A stretch of DNA of 64,000 nt from Phreatobacter stygius (GCF_005144885.1 NZ_CP039690.1:124001-188000), one strand, 5' to 3'. Positions 28,812 through 38,190 are shown, counted from the first letter of the stretch. Numbers and translations: made by a program. The notes: generated from the letters alone by a model not told the origin.

Positions 28812-29729
28812 GTGACGGTTGAGACAGCGAAGACCGAACGGCCGCCGGATGCTTCCGCGGTGCTCGCCATCGGCTTCGTGCTGCTCTCCGGGCTGCTCTA
28901 TGTCTTCGGCTATTCGCTGTCGAAGGCCCTGGTCAACACCCATGGGCTCACCGCCCTGCAGGTGACGTTCCTGCGCTGCGCCCTGGTCCTGGCCGTCAGC
29001 CTCGCCGCCATGCCCTGGCCGGACAGTGGCGTGACCTGGGCCCGTCTGTGGCGGCCGCAGCGCGCCTGGGAACAGCGGGCCGCCGCCGCGGCACTCGTCG
29101 GCTCGAACGTGCTGGCTGTGCTGGCCTACAGCATGATGCCGGTGACCGCCGCCTCCGCCCTCGGCTTCACCGCGCCGCTTCTGCTGACCGCGCTTGGCGG
29201 CCTCGTCCTGCGCGAGCGGATTTCCCTCGGCCGCGGGCTCGGCGCCGCCCTGGGCTTTGCCGGAATGCTTTTGATCGTCAGGCCGGATGCGAGCGCGGCT
29301 TCGCTCGGCATCGCGGCGTCGCTCGGCGCCGCCACGGCCTATGCCGTCTATCAGCTGCTGGTGCGCCGGTTGCGGGCTGTCGCCTCCAGCGTCGACACCG
29401 CGATGCAGGTGGCGCTCGTCGGCGTCATCCTCCTCTCCGGCACCATGATCTGGTTCTGGCGCACGATCGGGTGGGAGGCCTTCGGCGTGGTGGTCCTCTT
29501 CACGCTCGTCCAGACGACGGCGCTCGCCAGCATCGCGGCGGCGCTGCGCCGCAGCGAGGCCTCGCGGCTGGCGCCCTGGCAGTTCTTCGGCCTGCTCTGG
29601 GCCATGCTCATGGACGCCGTGATGTTCGCAACCTGGCCCTCGATCGGTTCGCTGCTGGGCGGCGCGCTGATCATCGCCGGTGGATTGCTGGCTCAGGGCG
29701 GCTTCATCCGCATGCGCCTGCCGCGCTGA
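28812..29729 (+). CDS. DMT (EamA) family transporter
   Basis: A 305-residue inner-membrane protein with ten predicted helices in two EamA repeats, the plan of the drug/metabolite exporter superfamily. Typical pieces are ALQVTFLRCALVLAVSLAAM, VTAASALGFTAPLLLTALGG and LGAATAYAVYQLLVRRLRA. It starts with GTG at 28812, with GGAG 7 bases upstream; the frame stays open for another 78 codons without family features. Substrate unknown. It converges on the LysR gene with 14 bases between stops. Confidence 0.9.
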   Translation: MTVETAKTERPPDASAVLAIGFVLLSGLLYVFGYSLSKALVNTHGLTALQVTFLRCALVLAVSLAAMPWPDSGVTWARLWRPQRAWEQRAAAAALVGSNVLAVLAYSMMPVTAASALGFTAPLLLTALGGLVLRERISLGRGLGAALGFAGMLLIVRPDASAASLGIAASLGAATAYAVYQLLVRRLRAVASSVDTAMQVALVGVILLSGTMIWFWRTIGWEAFGVVVLFTLVQTTALASIAAALRRSEASRLAPWQFFGLLWAMLMDAVMFATWPSIGSLLGGALIIAGGLLAQGGFIRMRLPR

Positions 29730-29743
29730 GGCAGGGCCGGCCC

Positions 29744-30679
29744 TCACCCCTCCGGCGCGCCACGCTTTTTCAGCAGGCCGTCCCTGGCGAACAGGTCGGC
29801 GATCCAGTCGACGAACACCCGCAGCTTGTTGCTCAGATGCCGGTTCGGCGGATAGACCACGTGCAGCGGATAGACGCCGGTCGCCCATTCCGTCAGCACC
29901 GGCTTCAACCGGCCGTCCAGCAGATAGGGATAGGCCATGAACACCGGCACCTGGGCAATGCCGAGGCCGGCGAGCGCTGCCGCCATGAAGGCATTGCCTT
30001 CATTGACCGCGACGACATAACGCGCCCTGATCTCGTGCTGTTCGCCATTGGACGCGAAGTCGTAGGTCTCGACGCGGCCGGTGCGCAGATGCATGAAGCC
30101 GATCACGTGATGGTCCTTCTCGAGATCGAGCGGATGGCGTGGTTCGCCATGACGCGCGAGATAGGACGGCGCCGCGCAGTTCATCATGTGGATCTCGGCG
30201 ATGCGCCGGGCGACCAGCGACTGGTCGGTGATGGTGCCGGCGCGGACCACGCAGTCGACGCCCTCGGCGATCAGGTCGGCCGGCCGGTCGGAGACGCCGA
30301 GATCGATCTGGATCTCCGGATAGCGGGCGTGGAAATCCGGCAGCGCCGGCAGGATGATCAGCGAGGCCGCCGCCGTGCCGACATCGACCCTCAGGCGACC
30401 CTGCAGGCTCGCCTGCGACATGGTCATGCTGGCGTCGAGCTCGTCGATATCGGCGATCAGCCGCACCACCCGCTCGTAATAGGCCGCCCCGTCTGGCGTC
30501 ACCGTCACCCGCCGGGTGGTCCGGTTCAGCAGCTTGGTGCGGACATGGCCCTCCAATGACTGGACCAGTTTGGTAATCGTCGGCTTGGGCGTGTCGAGCG
30601 CCTCGGCCGCACGGGTGAAATTGCCGGTCTCGACGACCCGGACGAAGGCGCGCATGGCCGCCAGCTGATCCATTCTCAT
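29744..30679 (-). CDS. LysR-family transcriptional regulator
   Basis: A 311-residue LysR regulator. The winged helix-turn-helix is in the first 65 residues (MDQLAAMRAFVRVVETGNFTR, KPTITKLVQSLE), followed by the linker helix and a periplasmic-binding-protein-like effector domain from about residue 90. It belongs to the CrgA/DsdC-like branch with VDVGTAAASLIILPALPDFHARYPEI. It is divergent from the esterase-RND operon, the classical position for its regulator. MRMDQL or MDQL two codons later are equal candidates for the start. Confidence 0.94.
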   Translation of the reverse strand: MRMDQLAAMRAFVRVVETGNFTRAAEALDTPKPTITKLVQSLEGHVRTKLLNRTTRRVTVTPDGAAYYERVVRLIADIDELDASMTMSQASLQGRLRVDVGTAAASLIILPALPDFHARYPEIQIDLGVSDRPADLIAEGVDCVVRAGTITDQSLVARRIAEIHMMNCAAPSYLARHGEPRHPLDLEKDHHVIGFMHLRTGRVETYDFASNGEQHEIRARYVVAVNEGNAFMAAALAGLGIAQVPVFMAYPYLLDGRLKPVLTEWATGVYPLHVVYPPNRHLSNKLRVFVDWIADLFARDGLLKKRGAPEG

Positions 30680-30729
30680 CTCCTCGCGCGCGCGAAGGCC
30701 CTTGCCGAAGCGAGCGGCATTTTCGAGCT

Positions 30730-30751
30730 ATTATTCACCAATAGAAATAAT
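30730..30751. promoter_or_regulatory. Candidate LysR operator between lysR and the efflux operon
   Basis: ATTATT, ten bases, AATAAT: an inverted repeat containing T-N11-A as in LysR boxes, in an AT-rich patch between divergent genes. A second inversion, CCAATA with TATTGG (30738-30743 and 30772-30777), overlaps it. Assignment to the adjacent LysR is inferred. Confidence 0.6.
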
Positions 30752-30882
30752 GAAGTCATTTTAGGCCTATTTATTGGCCGCACAAGCGTTCCTACCTCGT
30801 GTGCATCGCAGCATGACGGGGCCATCCCGGCCCGCCGGATTTTGGCACCCCGACGTGCTGGCGAAGAGGCTTTTCGACACAC

Positions 30883-31725
30883 ATGACCATCACCAGGACC
30901 AACGACACCATTCTGAACGGCACGGCGGATCCGATGCGCGTGCGCATCTACCGCGGCGGCCGGGCGGAGCGTGCCGCACCCCTGGTGCTTCACCTGCATG
31001 GCGGCGCCTTCGTCGGCGGCACGCTCGACGACGGCGCGGTGATTTCGACCTTGCTGGCCGAAGCCGGCGCGGTGGTCGTGTCGCTCGACTACCCGCTCGC
31101 GCCGGGCAATCCCTTCCCCTACGCGCTGGAGGCCAGCTACCGGGCGCTGGTCCATCTCTACGACAACCGCGCCGCGCTGGCCGCCAAGTCGTCGCGGCTT
31201 TACGTCGCCGGCGAGGAATCGGGTGGCAACATCGCCTCGGCCCTGGCCTTGATGGCGCGCGACCAGCAGTCGCCGCCGCTCGCCGGCCAGATCCTGCTGT
31301 CGCCCATGCTCGACCCTTGCCTGGCCAGCGGCTCGATCCGAGATGCCGATGCCGGACCGGTCGGCTGCAAATGGGCCGACGGCTGGCAAGGCTATCTCGG
31401 TTCGGCCGACAAGGCCGCCCATCCCTATGCCGCGCCGCTCGGCTCGTCGCGGCTCGGCGATCTCGCACCGGCCCTGGTGCTGACCGCCGAGGACGATCCG
31501 ATGCGCGACGAAAGCCTGCGCTACGCCGACCGGCTCGACCTCTGCGGCGTCTCCGCCGAACGCGACGTCCTGGCCGCGCCGACCGGCTGGCCCTGCGCGC
31601 TCGGCGGCTGCGGCGATCTCAAGGCGCCCTGGGTTTCCGAACTCAGGCAGCGTTTCGCTCTGTTCTTCGCCGAAACCGCCCACCGGCGGGCTTCGGCTTC
31701 TGCCCCCCTGCCCGTCCGGGCCTGA
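30883..31725 (+). CDS. HSL-type alpha/beta hydrolase fold protein with degenerate active site
   Basis: A 280-residue protein of the hormone-sensitive-lipase/acetyl-esterase fold. HLHGGAFVGG (residues 37-46) is the normal oxyanion-hole motif, and TAEDDPMRDE carries the acid. The nucleophile elbow, normally GDSAGGN, is GEESGGN (110-116), so Glu takes the place of the serine and Ser is shifted by one. The expected C-terminal catalytic histidine is also missing: the region reads APTGWPCALGGCGDLKAPW. It may be a non-catalytic binding protein or an unusual enzyme. It is the first gene of the operon with the efflux pair, divergent from lysR. Confidence 0.8.
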   Translation: MTITRTNDTILNGTADPMRVRIYRGGRAERAAPLVLHLHGGAFVGGTLDDGAVISTLLAEAGAVVVSLDYPLAPGNPFPYALEASYRALVHLYDNRAALAAKSSRLYVAGEESGGNIASALALMARDQQSPPLAGQILLSPMLDPCLASGSIRDADAGPVGCKWADGWQGYLGSADKAAHPYAAPLGSSRLGDLAPALVLTAEDDPMRDESLRYADRLDLCGVSAERDVLAAPTGWPCALGGCGDLKAPWVSELRQRFALFFAETAHRRASASAPLPVRA

Positions 31726-31821
31726 CCCTGACGAAAATTTTCTCAATCGACGTGTCGAATGCCTGCCCTTCGAAACGTCTTTCTTCGTGACCGACCGAGT
31801 GACCGATCCGCATTCCCGGAG

Positions 31822-33168
31822 ATGACCGTGACCGATATTTTGACCGCCAAGACCCCCGCCGTTTCCACAGAAATCCTTTCCACCTCGAACCTTTCTACCG
31901 AAGCCACGCTCGATCCGGCGACCGCCAGGCTGCATGCCGCGATCTGTGTCGACGAGCCGCAGGCGCCGGCGCCGAAGCGCACCAGCCTCGGCGGCAAGAT
32001 CGCCGCCGGCCTGATGGTTGCCGGCGTGCTTGCCGCCGGCGTCGCGGTGTTTGGCGCGCCGAGCCAGAAGGCCCGCGCCCAGGATCCGCAGCCGGCCGCC
32101 GCCGCACCGGCGACGCCGGTGTCGGTTGCAACCGTCGAACCGCGCGATTCGATTGCCTGGGACGAGTTCTCCGGCAGGCTGGAGGCGGTGGAGCGGGTCG
32201 ATGTCCGCTCCCGTGTCGCCGGCGCGGTGCAATCAGTGCATTTCCGCGAAGGCGCGCTGGTCAACCGGGGCGACCTGTTGATCACCATCGATCCCGCGCC
32301 CTTCGCGGCCGAGGTCGATCGCGCCGAGGCCCAGGTCACCGCGGCGGAAGCCCGGGTGGCGCTGGCCAAGAGTGAACTCGCCCGCGGCCAGCAATTGCTC
32401 GATTCGCGCGTCGTCTCGGTGCGCGACCTCGACCAGCGCACCAATGCCTATCGCGAGGGCGAGGCCAATCTGCGCGCCGCCCAGGCGGCACTGCAGTCGG
32501 CCAGGCTCAACCTGAGCTACACGGAAGTCCGCGCGCCGGTCGCCGGCCGCGTCGGCCGGCTGGAAATCACCATTGGCAATCTCATCACCGCCGGCCCCGG
32601 CGCGCCCATGCTGACCACGCTGGTTTCGGTCAATCCGATCTATGCCAGTTTCAACGCCGACGAACAGGCGGTGGCCCGGGCGCTCAACTCGCTCGGTTCG
32701 GGTGGCAACGTCGCCGGCGAACTCGAGCGCATCCCGGTCGAGATGTTCACCGCGACGCGCGCCACCGAAAGGGTACGCGGCCGGCTGCAACTGCTCGACA
32801 ACCAGGTCGACGCCCGCACCGGCACGGTGCGCATGCGCGCCGTCTTCGACAATCCGGACGGCGCCCTGATGCCGGGCCAGTTCGCCCGTCTGCGCATGGG
32901 CCAGGCGCGCGCCGAGCCGACCTTGCTGATCTCCGAGCGTGCGGTTGGCACCGACCAGGACAAGAAGTTCGTCCTGGTGGTCGATGCCGACAACAAGGCG
33001 ACCTATCGCGAGGTGGTTCTGGGCGGTGCGGCCGACGGCCTGAGGACCGTCACCAGCGGCCTGAAACCCGGCGAACGCATCGTCGTCAACGGCCTGCAGC
33101 GCATTCGCCCCGGCGACCGCGTCGCACCCGAGGCGGTCGCCATGGATGCGCGGGTCGCCCAGCGCTGA
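31822..33168 (+). CDS. RND efflux system, periplasmic adaptor (membrane fusion) subunit
   Basis: A protein of about 448 residues of the AcrA/MexE type that joins the inner-membrane pump to an outer-membrane channel. After a 60-residue N-terminal extension there is one membrane anchor (KIAAGLMVAGVLAAGVAVFG). The lipoyl/hairpin region follows (VDVRSRVAGAVQSVHFREGA, then the RAEAQVTAAEARVALAKSEL coiled coil and the YTEVRAPVAGRVGRLEITIG strand). It lacks a lipobox cysteine at the usual site. GGAG lies directly before the ATG and better spaced before a GTG two codons later, so the start is uncertain by two residues. It is 110 bases upstream of the pump gene. Confidence 0.94.
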   Translation: MTVTDILTAKTPAVSTEILSTSNLSTEATLDPATARLHAAICVDEPQAPAPKRTSLGGKIAAGLMVAGVLAAGVAVFGAPSQKARAQDPQPAAAAPATPVSVATVEPRDSIAWDEFSGRLEAVERVDVRSRVAGAVQSVHFREGALVNRGDLLITIDPAPFAAEVDRAEAQVTAAEARVALAKSELARGQQLLDSRVVSVRDLDQRTNAYREGEANLRAAQAALQSARLNLSYTEVRAPVAGRVGRLEITIGNLITAGPGAPMLTTLVSVNPIYASFNADEQAVARALNSLGSGGNVAGELERIPVEMFTATRATERVRGRLQLLDNQVDARTGTVRMRAVFDNPDGALMPGQFARLRMGQARAEPTLLISERAVGTDQDKKFVLVVDADNKATYREVVLGGAADGLRTVTSGLKPGERIVVNGLQRIRPGDRVAPEAVAMDARVAQR

Positions 33169-33278
33169 GCCTCTGACCGACGTTTCGAACTGATCTGTGG
33201 CCGGCCCGCGGGCCGGCCGCCTCGCAGCCATCCGGCTGACGAGCTGACCTTTTGCTTTCCCCATCGTGGGAGGACGCC

Positions 33279-36200
33279 ATGAATCTGTCCAAATTTTTCA
33301 TCGACCGCCCGATCTTCGCCGGCGTCCTGTCGATCCTCATCTTCCTCGCCGGCCTGATGGCCCTCAGAGTCATGCCGATCTCCGAATATCCGGAGGTTGC
33401 GCCGCCTTCGGTGGTGGTGCGCGCCCAATATCCCGGCGCCAATCCGCGGGTCATCGCCGAGACGGTGGCGACCCCCATCGAGGAGGCCATCAACGGCGTC
33501 GAGGGCATGCTCTACATGTCCAGCCAGGCGACCACCGACGGCCTGATGACGCTGACCGTCACCTTCCGCCTCGGCGCCGACCCGGACAAGGCCCAGCAGC
33601 TCGTCCAGAACCGTGTCTCGCAGGCCGAGCCGCGCCTGCCCGAAGAGGTCCGCCGTCTCGGCGTCACCACGGTCAAGAGCTCGCCCGACCTGACCATGGT
33701 CGTGCATCTTCTGTCGCCCGACGACCGCTACGACATGACCTATCTGCGCAACTACGCCGTCCTCAACGTCAAGGACCGGCTGGCGCGCATCAATGGCGTC
33801 GGCCAGGTTCAGCTGTTCGGCGGCGGCGACTATTCCATGCGCGTCTGGCTCGACCCCCAGAAGGTCGCCGAGCGCGGCCTGTCGGCCGGCGACGTGGTGC
33901 GCGAGATCCGCGCCCAGAACGTCCAGGCCGCCGCCGGCGTGGTCGGCGCCTCGCCGAGCCTGCCCGGCCTCGACCTGCAGCTCTCGATCAATGCCCAGGG
34001 CCGCCTGGCGACCGAAGAGGAGTTCGGCGAGATCATCGTCAAGACCGGCGCCAATGGCGAGGTCACCCGGCTGCGCGACATCGCCCGGCTCGAACTCGGC
34101 GCCTCGGAATATGCCCTGCGCTCGCTCCTGGACAACAAGGCGGCGGTGGGCATCGGCATCTTCCAGGCGCCCGGCTCGAACGCCCTGCAGATCTCCGACG
34201 ACGTGCGCAGCACCATGGCCGAGATCAAGCGTTTCATGCCCGACGGCGTCGATTTCCGCGTCGCCTACGACCCGACCCAGTTCGTCCGGGCTTCCATCGA
34301 CGCGGTGATCCACACCCTGCTCGAGGCGATCCTGCTGGTCGTCCTGGTGGTGATCCTGTTCCTGCAGACCTGGCGCGCCTCGATCATTCCGCTGATCGCC
34401 GTGCCGGTGTCGATCATCGGCACCTTCGCGGTGATGTATGTCTTCGGCTTTTCGATCAACGCGCTGACCCTGTTCGGCCTGGTTCTGGCGATCGGCATCG
34501 TCGTCGACGACGCCATCGTCGTGGTCGAAAATGTCGAGCGCAATATCGAGGAAGGCCTGTCGCCACGCGAGGCCACCTATCGGGCCATGCGCGAGGTCTC
34601 CGGGCCGATCATCGCGATCGCCCTGGTGCTGATCGCAGTGTTCGTGCCGCTCGCCTTCATCACTGGCCTCACCGGCCAGTTCTACAAGCAGTTCGCCCTG
34701 ACCATTGCGATCTCCACCGTCATCTCGGCGATCAATTCCTTGACCCTGTCGCCGGCGCTCGCCGCCCTGCTGCTCAGGAGCCACGACGCGCCGAAGGATT
34801 GGCTGACCCGCGCGCTCGAATTCGTCTTCGGCTGGCTGTTCCGCGGTTTCAACCGGGCCTTCGCACGCGGTTCGGCAGCCTATAGCGGCGGGGTGGGCCG
34901 GATCGTTTCGCGCAAGGCGCTGATGATGGGCTTCTACCTCGTCATGGTCGGCATGACCTTCGTCTTGTTCCGCGCGGTACCGGGCGGCTTCGTGCCCGGC
35001 CAGGACAAGCAATATCTGGTCGGTTTCGCCCAATTGCCCGACGGCGCAACGCTGGACCGCACCGAAGAGGTGATCCGCCGGATGAGCGATATCGCCCTGA
35101 AGCAGGCGGGCGTCGAAAGCGCGATCGCCTTCCCCGGCCTGTCGATCAACGGCTTCACCAACTCGTCCAATTCCGGCATCGTCTTCGTCACATTGAAGCC
35201 CTTCGAGGAGCGGCGCAGTCCGGCGCTCAGCGGCGGCGCCATCGCCATGCAGCTGAACGGCAAGTTCGCCGCCATCCAGGAGGCCTTCATCGCCATGTTC
35301 CCGCCGCCGCCGGTGGCCGGGCTCGGCACGATCGGCGGCTTCAAGCTGCAGATCGAGGACCGCGCCGGCCTGGGCTATGGCGTGCTCGACGAGGCGACCA
35401 AGGCCTTCCTCGCCAAGGCGCGAGCCGCGCCGGAACTCGCCGGGCTGTTCTCGTCGTTCCAGATCAACGTGCCGCAGCTCTATGCCGATATCGACAGGAC
35501 CAAGATACGCCAGCTCGGCGTCGGCCTGACCGACGTGTTCGACACCATGCAGATCTATCTCGGCTCGCTTTACGTCAACGACTTCAACCGCTTCGGCCGC
35601 ACCTATTCGGTGCGGGTCCAGGCCGACGCGCAATATCGCGCGCGGGCCGACGATGTCGGGCAGTTGCAGGTGCGTTCGGGCAGCGGCCAGATGATCCCGC
35701 TCGCCGCCGTGCTCAAGGTCAATGCCAGCGCCGGGCCGGAACGCGCCATGCGTTATAACGGCTTCGCCACCGCCGACATCAATGGCGGCGCGGCGCCCGG
35801 CTTCTCCACCGGCGAAGCCCAGGCGGTGGTCCAGCGCATTGCCCAGGAGACGCTGCCGCGCGGCATCAGCTTCGAATGGACCGACCTGACCTATCAGGAG
35901 ATCCTCGCCGGCAACTCGGCCTTCCTGGTGTTCCCGCTGGCGATCTTCCTGGTCTTCCTGGTGCTCGCCGCCCAATATGAAAGCCTGACCTTGCCGCTCT
36001 CGATCATCATGATCGTGCCAATGGGGCTCTTGGCCGCCATGACCGGCGTCTGGCTGACCAATGGCGACAACAACGTGTTCACCCAGATCGGGCTGATCGT
36101 GCTGGTCGGACTATCAGCGAAAAACGCCATCCTGATCGTCGAATTCGCCAGGGAACTGGAATTCGGCGGGCGAACGCCGGTCCAGGCGGCGATCGAGGCG

Positions 36201-36464
36201 AGCCGGCTCCGGCTCCGGCCGATCCTGATGACCTCGCTCGCCTTCATCATGGGCGTGCTGCCTCTGGTCACCTCGACCGGCGCCGGCGCGGAAATGCGCC
36301 AGGCCATGGGCGTCGCGGTGTTCGCCGGCATGCTCGGCGTCACCCTGTTCGGCCTGTTCCTGACGCCGGTCTTCTACGTGCTGCTGCGCGCGCTGAGCGG
36401 CAACCGGCAGCTCAAGCTGCATGGCGCGGTGCCGCACGCGGCCGCCGACGCCAGCGCCGCCTGA
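33279..36464 (+). CDS. RND efflux pump, HAE1 family inner-membrane transporter
   Basis: A 1061-residue proton-driven multidrug pump like AcrB/MexF. Twelve membrane helices and two large periplasmic loops are recognisable. The proton-relay residues are present in GIVVDDAIVVVENVERNIEE (the Asp pair in helix 4) and the helix-10 lysine in GLSAKNAILIVEFA. GGAGG precedes the ATG at 33279. It is co-transcribed with the adaptor and the degenerate hydrolase; no outer-membrane channel gene follows, so it probably borrows one encoded elsewhere. The LysR regulator is divergent upstream. Confidence 0.97.
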   Translation: MNLSKFFIDRPIFAGVLSILIFLAGLMALRVMPISEYPEVAPPSVVVRAQYPGANPRVIAETVATPIEEAINGVEGMLYMSSQATTDGLMTLTVTFRLGADPDKAQQLVQNRVSQAEPRLPEEVRRLGVTTVKSSPDLTMVVHLLSPDDRYDMTYLRNYAVLNVKDRLARINGVGQVQLFGGGDYSMRVWLDPQKVAERGLSAGDVVREIRAQNVQAAAGVVGASPSLPGLDLQLSINAQGRLATEEEFGEIIVKTGANGEVTRLRDIARLELGASEYALRSLLDNKAAVGIGIFQAPGSNALQISDDVRSTMAEIKRFMPDGVDFRVAYDPTQFVRASIDAVIHTLLEAILLVVLVVILFLQTWRASIIPLIAVPVSIIGTFAVMYVFGFSINALTLFGLVLAIGIVVDDAIVVVENVERNIEEGLSPREATYRAMREVSGPIIAIALVLIAVFVPLAFITGLTGQFYKQFALTIAISTVISAINSLTLSPALAALLLRSHDAPKDWLTRALEFVFGWLFRGFNRAFARGSAAYSGGVGRIVSRKALMMGFYLVMVGMTFVLFRAVPGGFVPGQDKQYLVGFAQLPDGATLDRTEEVIRRMSDIALKQAGVESAIAFPGLSINGFTNSSNSGIVFVTLKPFEERRSPALSGGAIAMQLNGKFAAIQEAFIAMFPPPPVAGLGTIGGFKLQIEDRAGLGYGVLDEATKAFLAKARAAPELAGLFSSFQINVPQLYADIDRTKIRQLGVGLTDVFDTMQIYLGSLYVNDFNRFGRTYSVRVQADAQYRARADDVGQLQVRSGSGQMIPLAAVLKVNASAGPERAMRYNGFATADINGGAAPGFSTGEAQAVVQRIAQETLPRGISFEWTDLTYQEILAGNSAFLVFPLAIFLVFLVLAAQYESLTLPLSIIMIVPMGLLAAMTGVWLTNGDNNVFTQIGLIVLVGLSAKNAILIVEFARELEFGGRTPVQAAIEASRLRLRPILMTSLAFIMGVLPLVTSTGAGAEMRQAMGVAVFAGMLGVTLFGLFLTPVFYVLLRALSGNRQLKLHGAVPHAAADASAA

Positions 36465-36493
36465 GGCGGAACCGGACGACAGTTCAACAGCTT

Positions 36494-36530
36494 GGAGCGC
36501 TCCTGTGATTCATCCTCATAGGAGCGCTCC
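36494..36530. repeat. Twin 10-bp palindromes after the RND pump gene
   Basis: GGAGCGCTCC, a perfect palindrome, occurs twice (36494-36503 and 36521-36530) with a 17-base spacer, 30 bases after the pump stop. The copies could also pair with each other. There is no T-run, so it is at best a weak terminator. Confidence 0.65.
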
Positions 36531-36574
36531 GGACCGGAACGATGAAGCCCCGCTCAGTGGCAGCCGCTCTCGCG

Positions 36575-36765
36575 GCCGCCCCGCGAGCCCAGCGATGGGA
36601 AGGGGTCCAGGAGCGGCTTGAACGACTGATGCCGCCTCATCGGTCGTGACAGCCCGCGGGCGACGGAACCGGCGCGAGTGGTTTTGCCACCTGTCGGTTC
36701 CGCCCCCTGCAACTCCTGGATCCCTTTCCTTCCCTGCGCTCGATTGGCCGGGAGCGTGAATGGCG
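36575..36765. repeat. Dispersed palindromic intergenic repeat, degenerate copy 3
   Basis: GCGATGGGAAGGGGTCCAGGAG on the left and CTCCTGGATCCCTTTCCTTC followed by TTGGCCGGGAG on the right match the ends of the copies at 4269 and 22257 with many changes; the terminal GTCATC motif is lost. The length is again about 190 bases. The gap 36465-36867 holds this, the twin palindromes and no gene. Confidence 0.65.
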
Positions 36766-36867
36766 ACTGGCGAATGGGGATGAAGCCAAACGCGTGGTGC
36801 GCGCGAACTCTCTCCCACGAAGCCGTGGGCAACCGGAGCCGGATCGGCGACGGGCATCCCCCTGCCT

Positions 36868-37554
36868 CTACCGCCGCTCGAGGATCTCGACCATCGCCTG
36901 ATAACCCCTGGCCCGTGCCAGATCGAGCGGCGTGCGGCCCTGGCGGTCGGCGAGGTCGCGCCTGGCGCCGGCCTCGACCAGCGCCTTGACGGTGGCGACA
37001 TGGCGCGGCCCGCCGCGGCCGAGGATCACCGCCTCGATCAAGGCGGTCCAGCCGAGATTGTTGACATGGTCGAGCGGCGCGCCGGCCTTGATCAGGTCGC
37101 GGACCACGCCGTCATGGCCGAGATGGGCGGCGGCGATCAGCGCCGTGCCGTCATAAGGACTGGTGATGGCGCGCGCATCGGCGCCGAGCGCGAGCGCCAG
37201 CTTCAGCGTCGCGACATCGTCGGCGACGGCGGCGATGGTGACGATGTCATAGTGCCGGTGCTCCAGCGCGCGCGGATCGGCGCCGGCCTCGACCAGGGCG
37301 CGCATCGCCTCGTGCCTGGCCAGAAAGGCCGCGACATGCAGCGGCGTGCGGCCGGCGGCATCGCGCGCATTGGCATCGGCGCCGGCCTGTTTCAGCCGCC
37401 GGATCGCCGCTGCATCGCCGCCGGCGGCAGCCGCATGCAGGCCCCGATAGGCGGCGACCTCGGCAGCCGAGGGCGGCGTCTGCGCCGCGGCGGTTCCGGT
37501 CATGGCGCCGAGCGCCAGGCCGGCCAGGAGGGCAGTCACGGATGTCAGGCGCAT
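36868..37554 (-). CDS. Exported ankyrin-repeat protein
   Basis: A 228-residue secreted protein made of about five ankyrin repeats. A signal peptide ends at GTAAAQ. The repeats carry the usual DxxGRTPLHVAA, LVEAGADPRA, GWTALIEAVILGRGG and GRTPLDLARARGY patterns, a scaffold for protein binding in the periplasm. GGGAGGG lies 5 bases before the ATG at 37554. It follows the HbpS-like gene by 26 bases on the same strand, so the two are probably one transcript. Similar ankyrin/catalase pairs exist in other bacteria; no catalase is here. Confidence 0.92.
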   Translation of the reverse strand: MRLTSVTALLAGLALGAMTGTAAAQTPPSAAEVAAYRGLHAAAAGGDAAAIRRLKQAGADANARDAAGRTPLHVAAFLARHEAMRALVEAGADPRALEHRHYDIVTIAAVADDVATLKLALALGADARAITSPYDGTALIAAAHLGHDGVVRDLIKAGAPLDHVNNLGWTALIEAVILGRGGPRHVATVKALVEAGARRDLADRQGRTPLDLARARGYQAMVEILERR

Positions 37555-37580
37555 GCTGCCCTCCCCTTGGCCACAGCCGA

Positions 37581-38081
37581 TCAGCGCAGCCGGGCCTTGA
37601 CCGCCTCGATGCCGGCATTGGCGCATTCTTCGTCGATATGGCCGCCCGGTGCACCGCCGACGCCGACCGCACCGATCACCTCGTCGCCGACCTTCACCGG
37701 CACGCCGCCGCCGAGCAGCAGGAACCCCTGGATCGAGGCGAGATGGCGCGCCGCCGGATTGCGCTCGGCGGCTTCCGCCATGGCGCCGGTGGCATTGCGG
37801 GCGGACGCGGCGGTATAGGCCTTGGCGCGGCTCGCATCGATGGTATGCGGCCCGGCGCGGTCGGCGCGCAGCATGGCGCGCACCAGGCCGGCGCGATCGA
37901 CCACGGTGGCGGTGACGTTGAAATTCTTGGCGGCGCAGGCGGCGACCGTCGCCTGGGCGATCTCCTGGGCGAGGCCGAGCGGCATGTTGCGCTCGCTCGG
38001 CACCTGGGCGCCGGCGGCGGTTGCCAGCATCAGGCCGGCGGCGGCGAGGCAGGAGGTCATCGACAGGCGCGAAATCGACAT
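37581..38081 (-). CDS. Exported GlcG/HbpS-family heme-binding-type protein
   Basis: A 166-residue secreted protein of the GlcG/HbpS (DUF336) family. Members bind heme or related ligands, and HbpS is a redox sensor next to a two-component system in Streptomyces. A signal peptide ends TAAGAQ. The fold blocks are VVDRAGLVRAMLRADRAGPHTI, SIQGFLLLGGGVPVKVGDEVIGAVGVGGAPGG and DEECANAGIEAV. GGAG precedes the ATG by 8 bases. It is in front of the ankyrin gene and directly downstream of a two-component pair, a context that suggests redox or heme sensing, but this is inferred. Confidence 0.9.
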   Translation of the reverse strand: MSISRLSMTSCLAAAGLMLATAAGAQVPSERNMPLGLAQEIAQATVAACAAKNFNVTATVVDRAGLVRAMLRADRAGPHTIDASRAKAYTAASARNATGAMAEAAERNPAARHLASIQGFLLLGGGVPVKVGDEVIGAVGVGGAPGGHIDEECANAGIEAVKARLR

Positions 38082-38190
38082 GAGCTATCTCCGGTTCCGA
38101 GGCGAAGCCCGCTGGCCGCCTTCGGCACCGGAGATGCCACGCGCGCCCGGCACCGTGGATCGGGGCGGCGACCGAGGGGCATCCGTAGCG

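Noticed and set aside
33003-35975. Long minus-strand open frame of about 990 codons opposite the RND pump gene
   Set aside because: It is exactly antisense to an obvious pump gene, is rich in His/Asp/Gly/Arg of the kind given by the reverse frame of GC-rich codons, and shows no domain.
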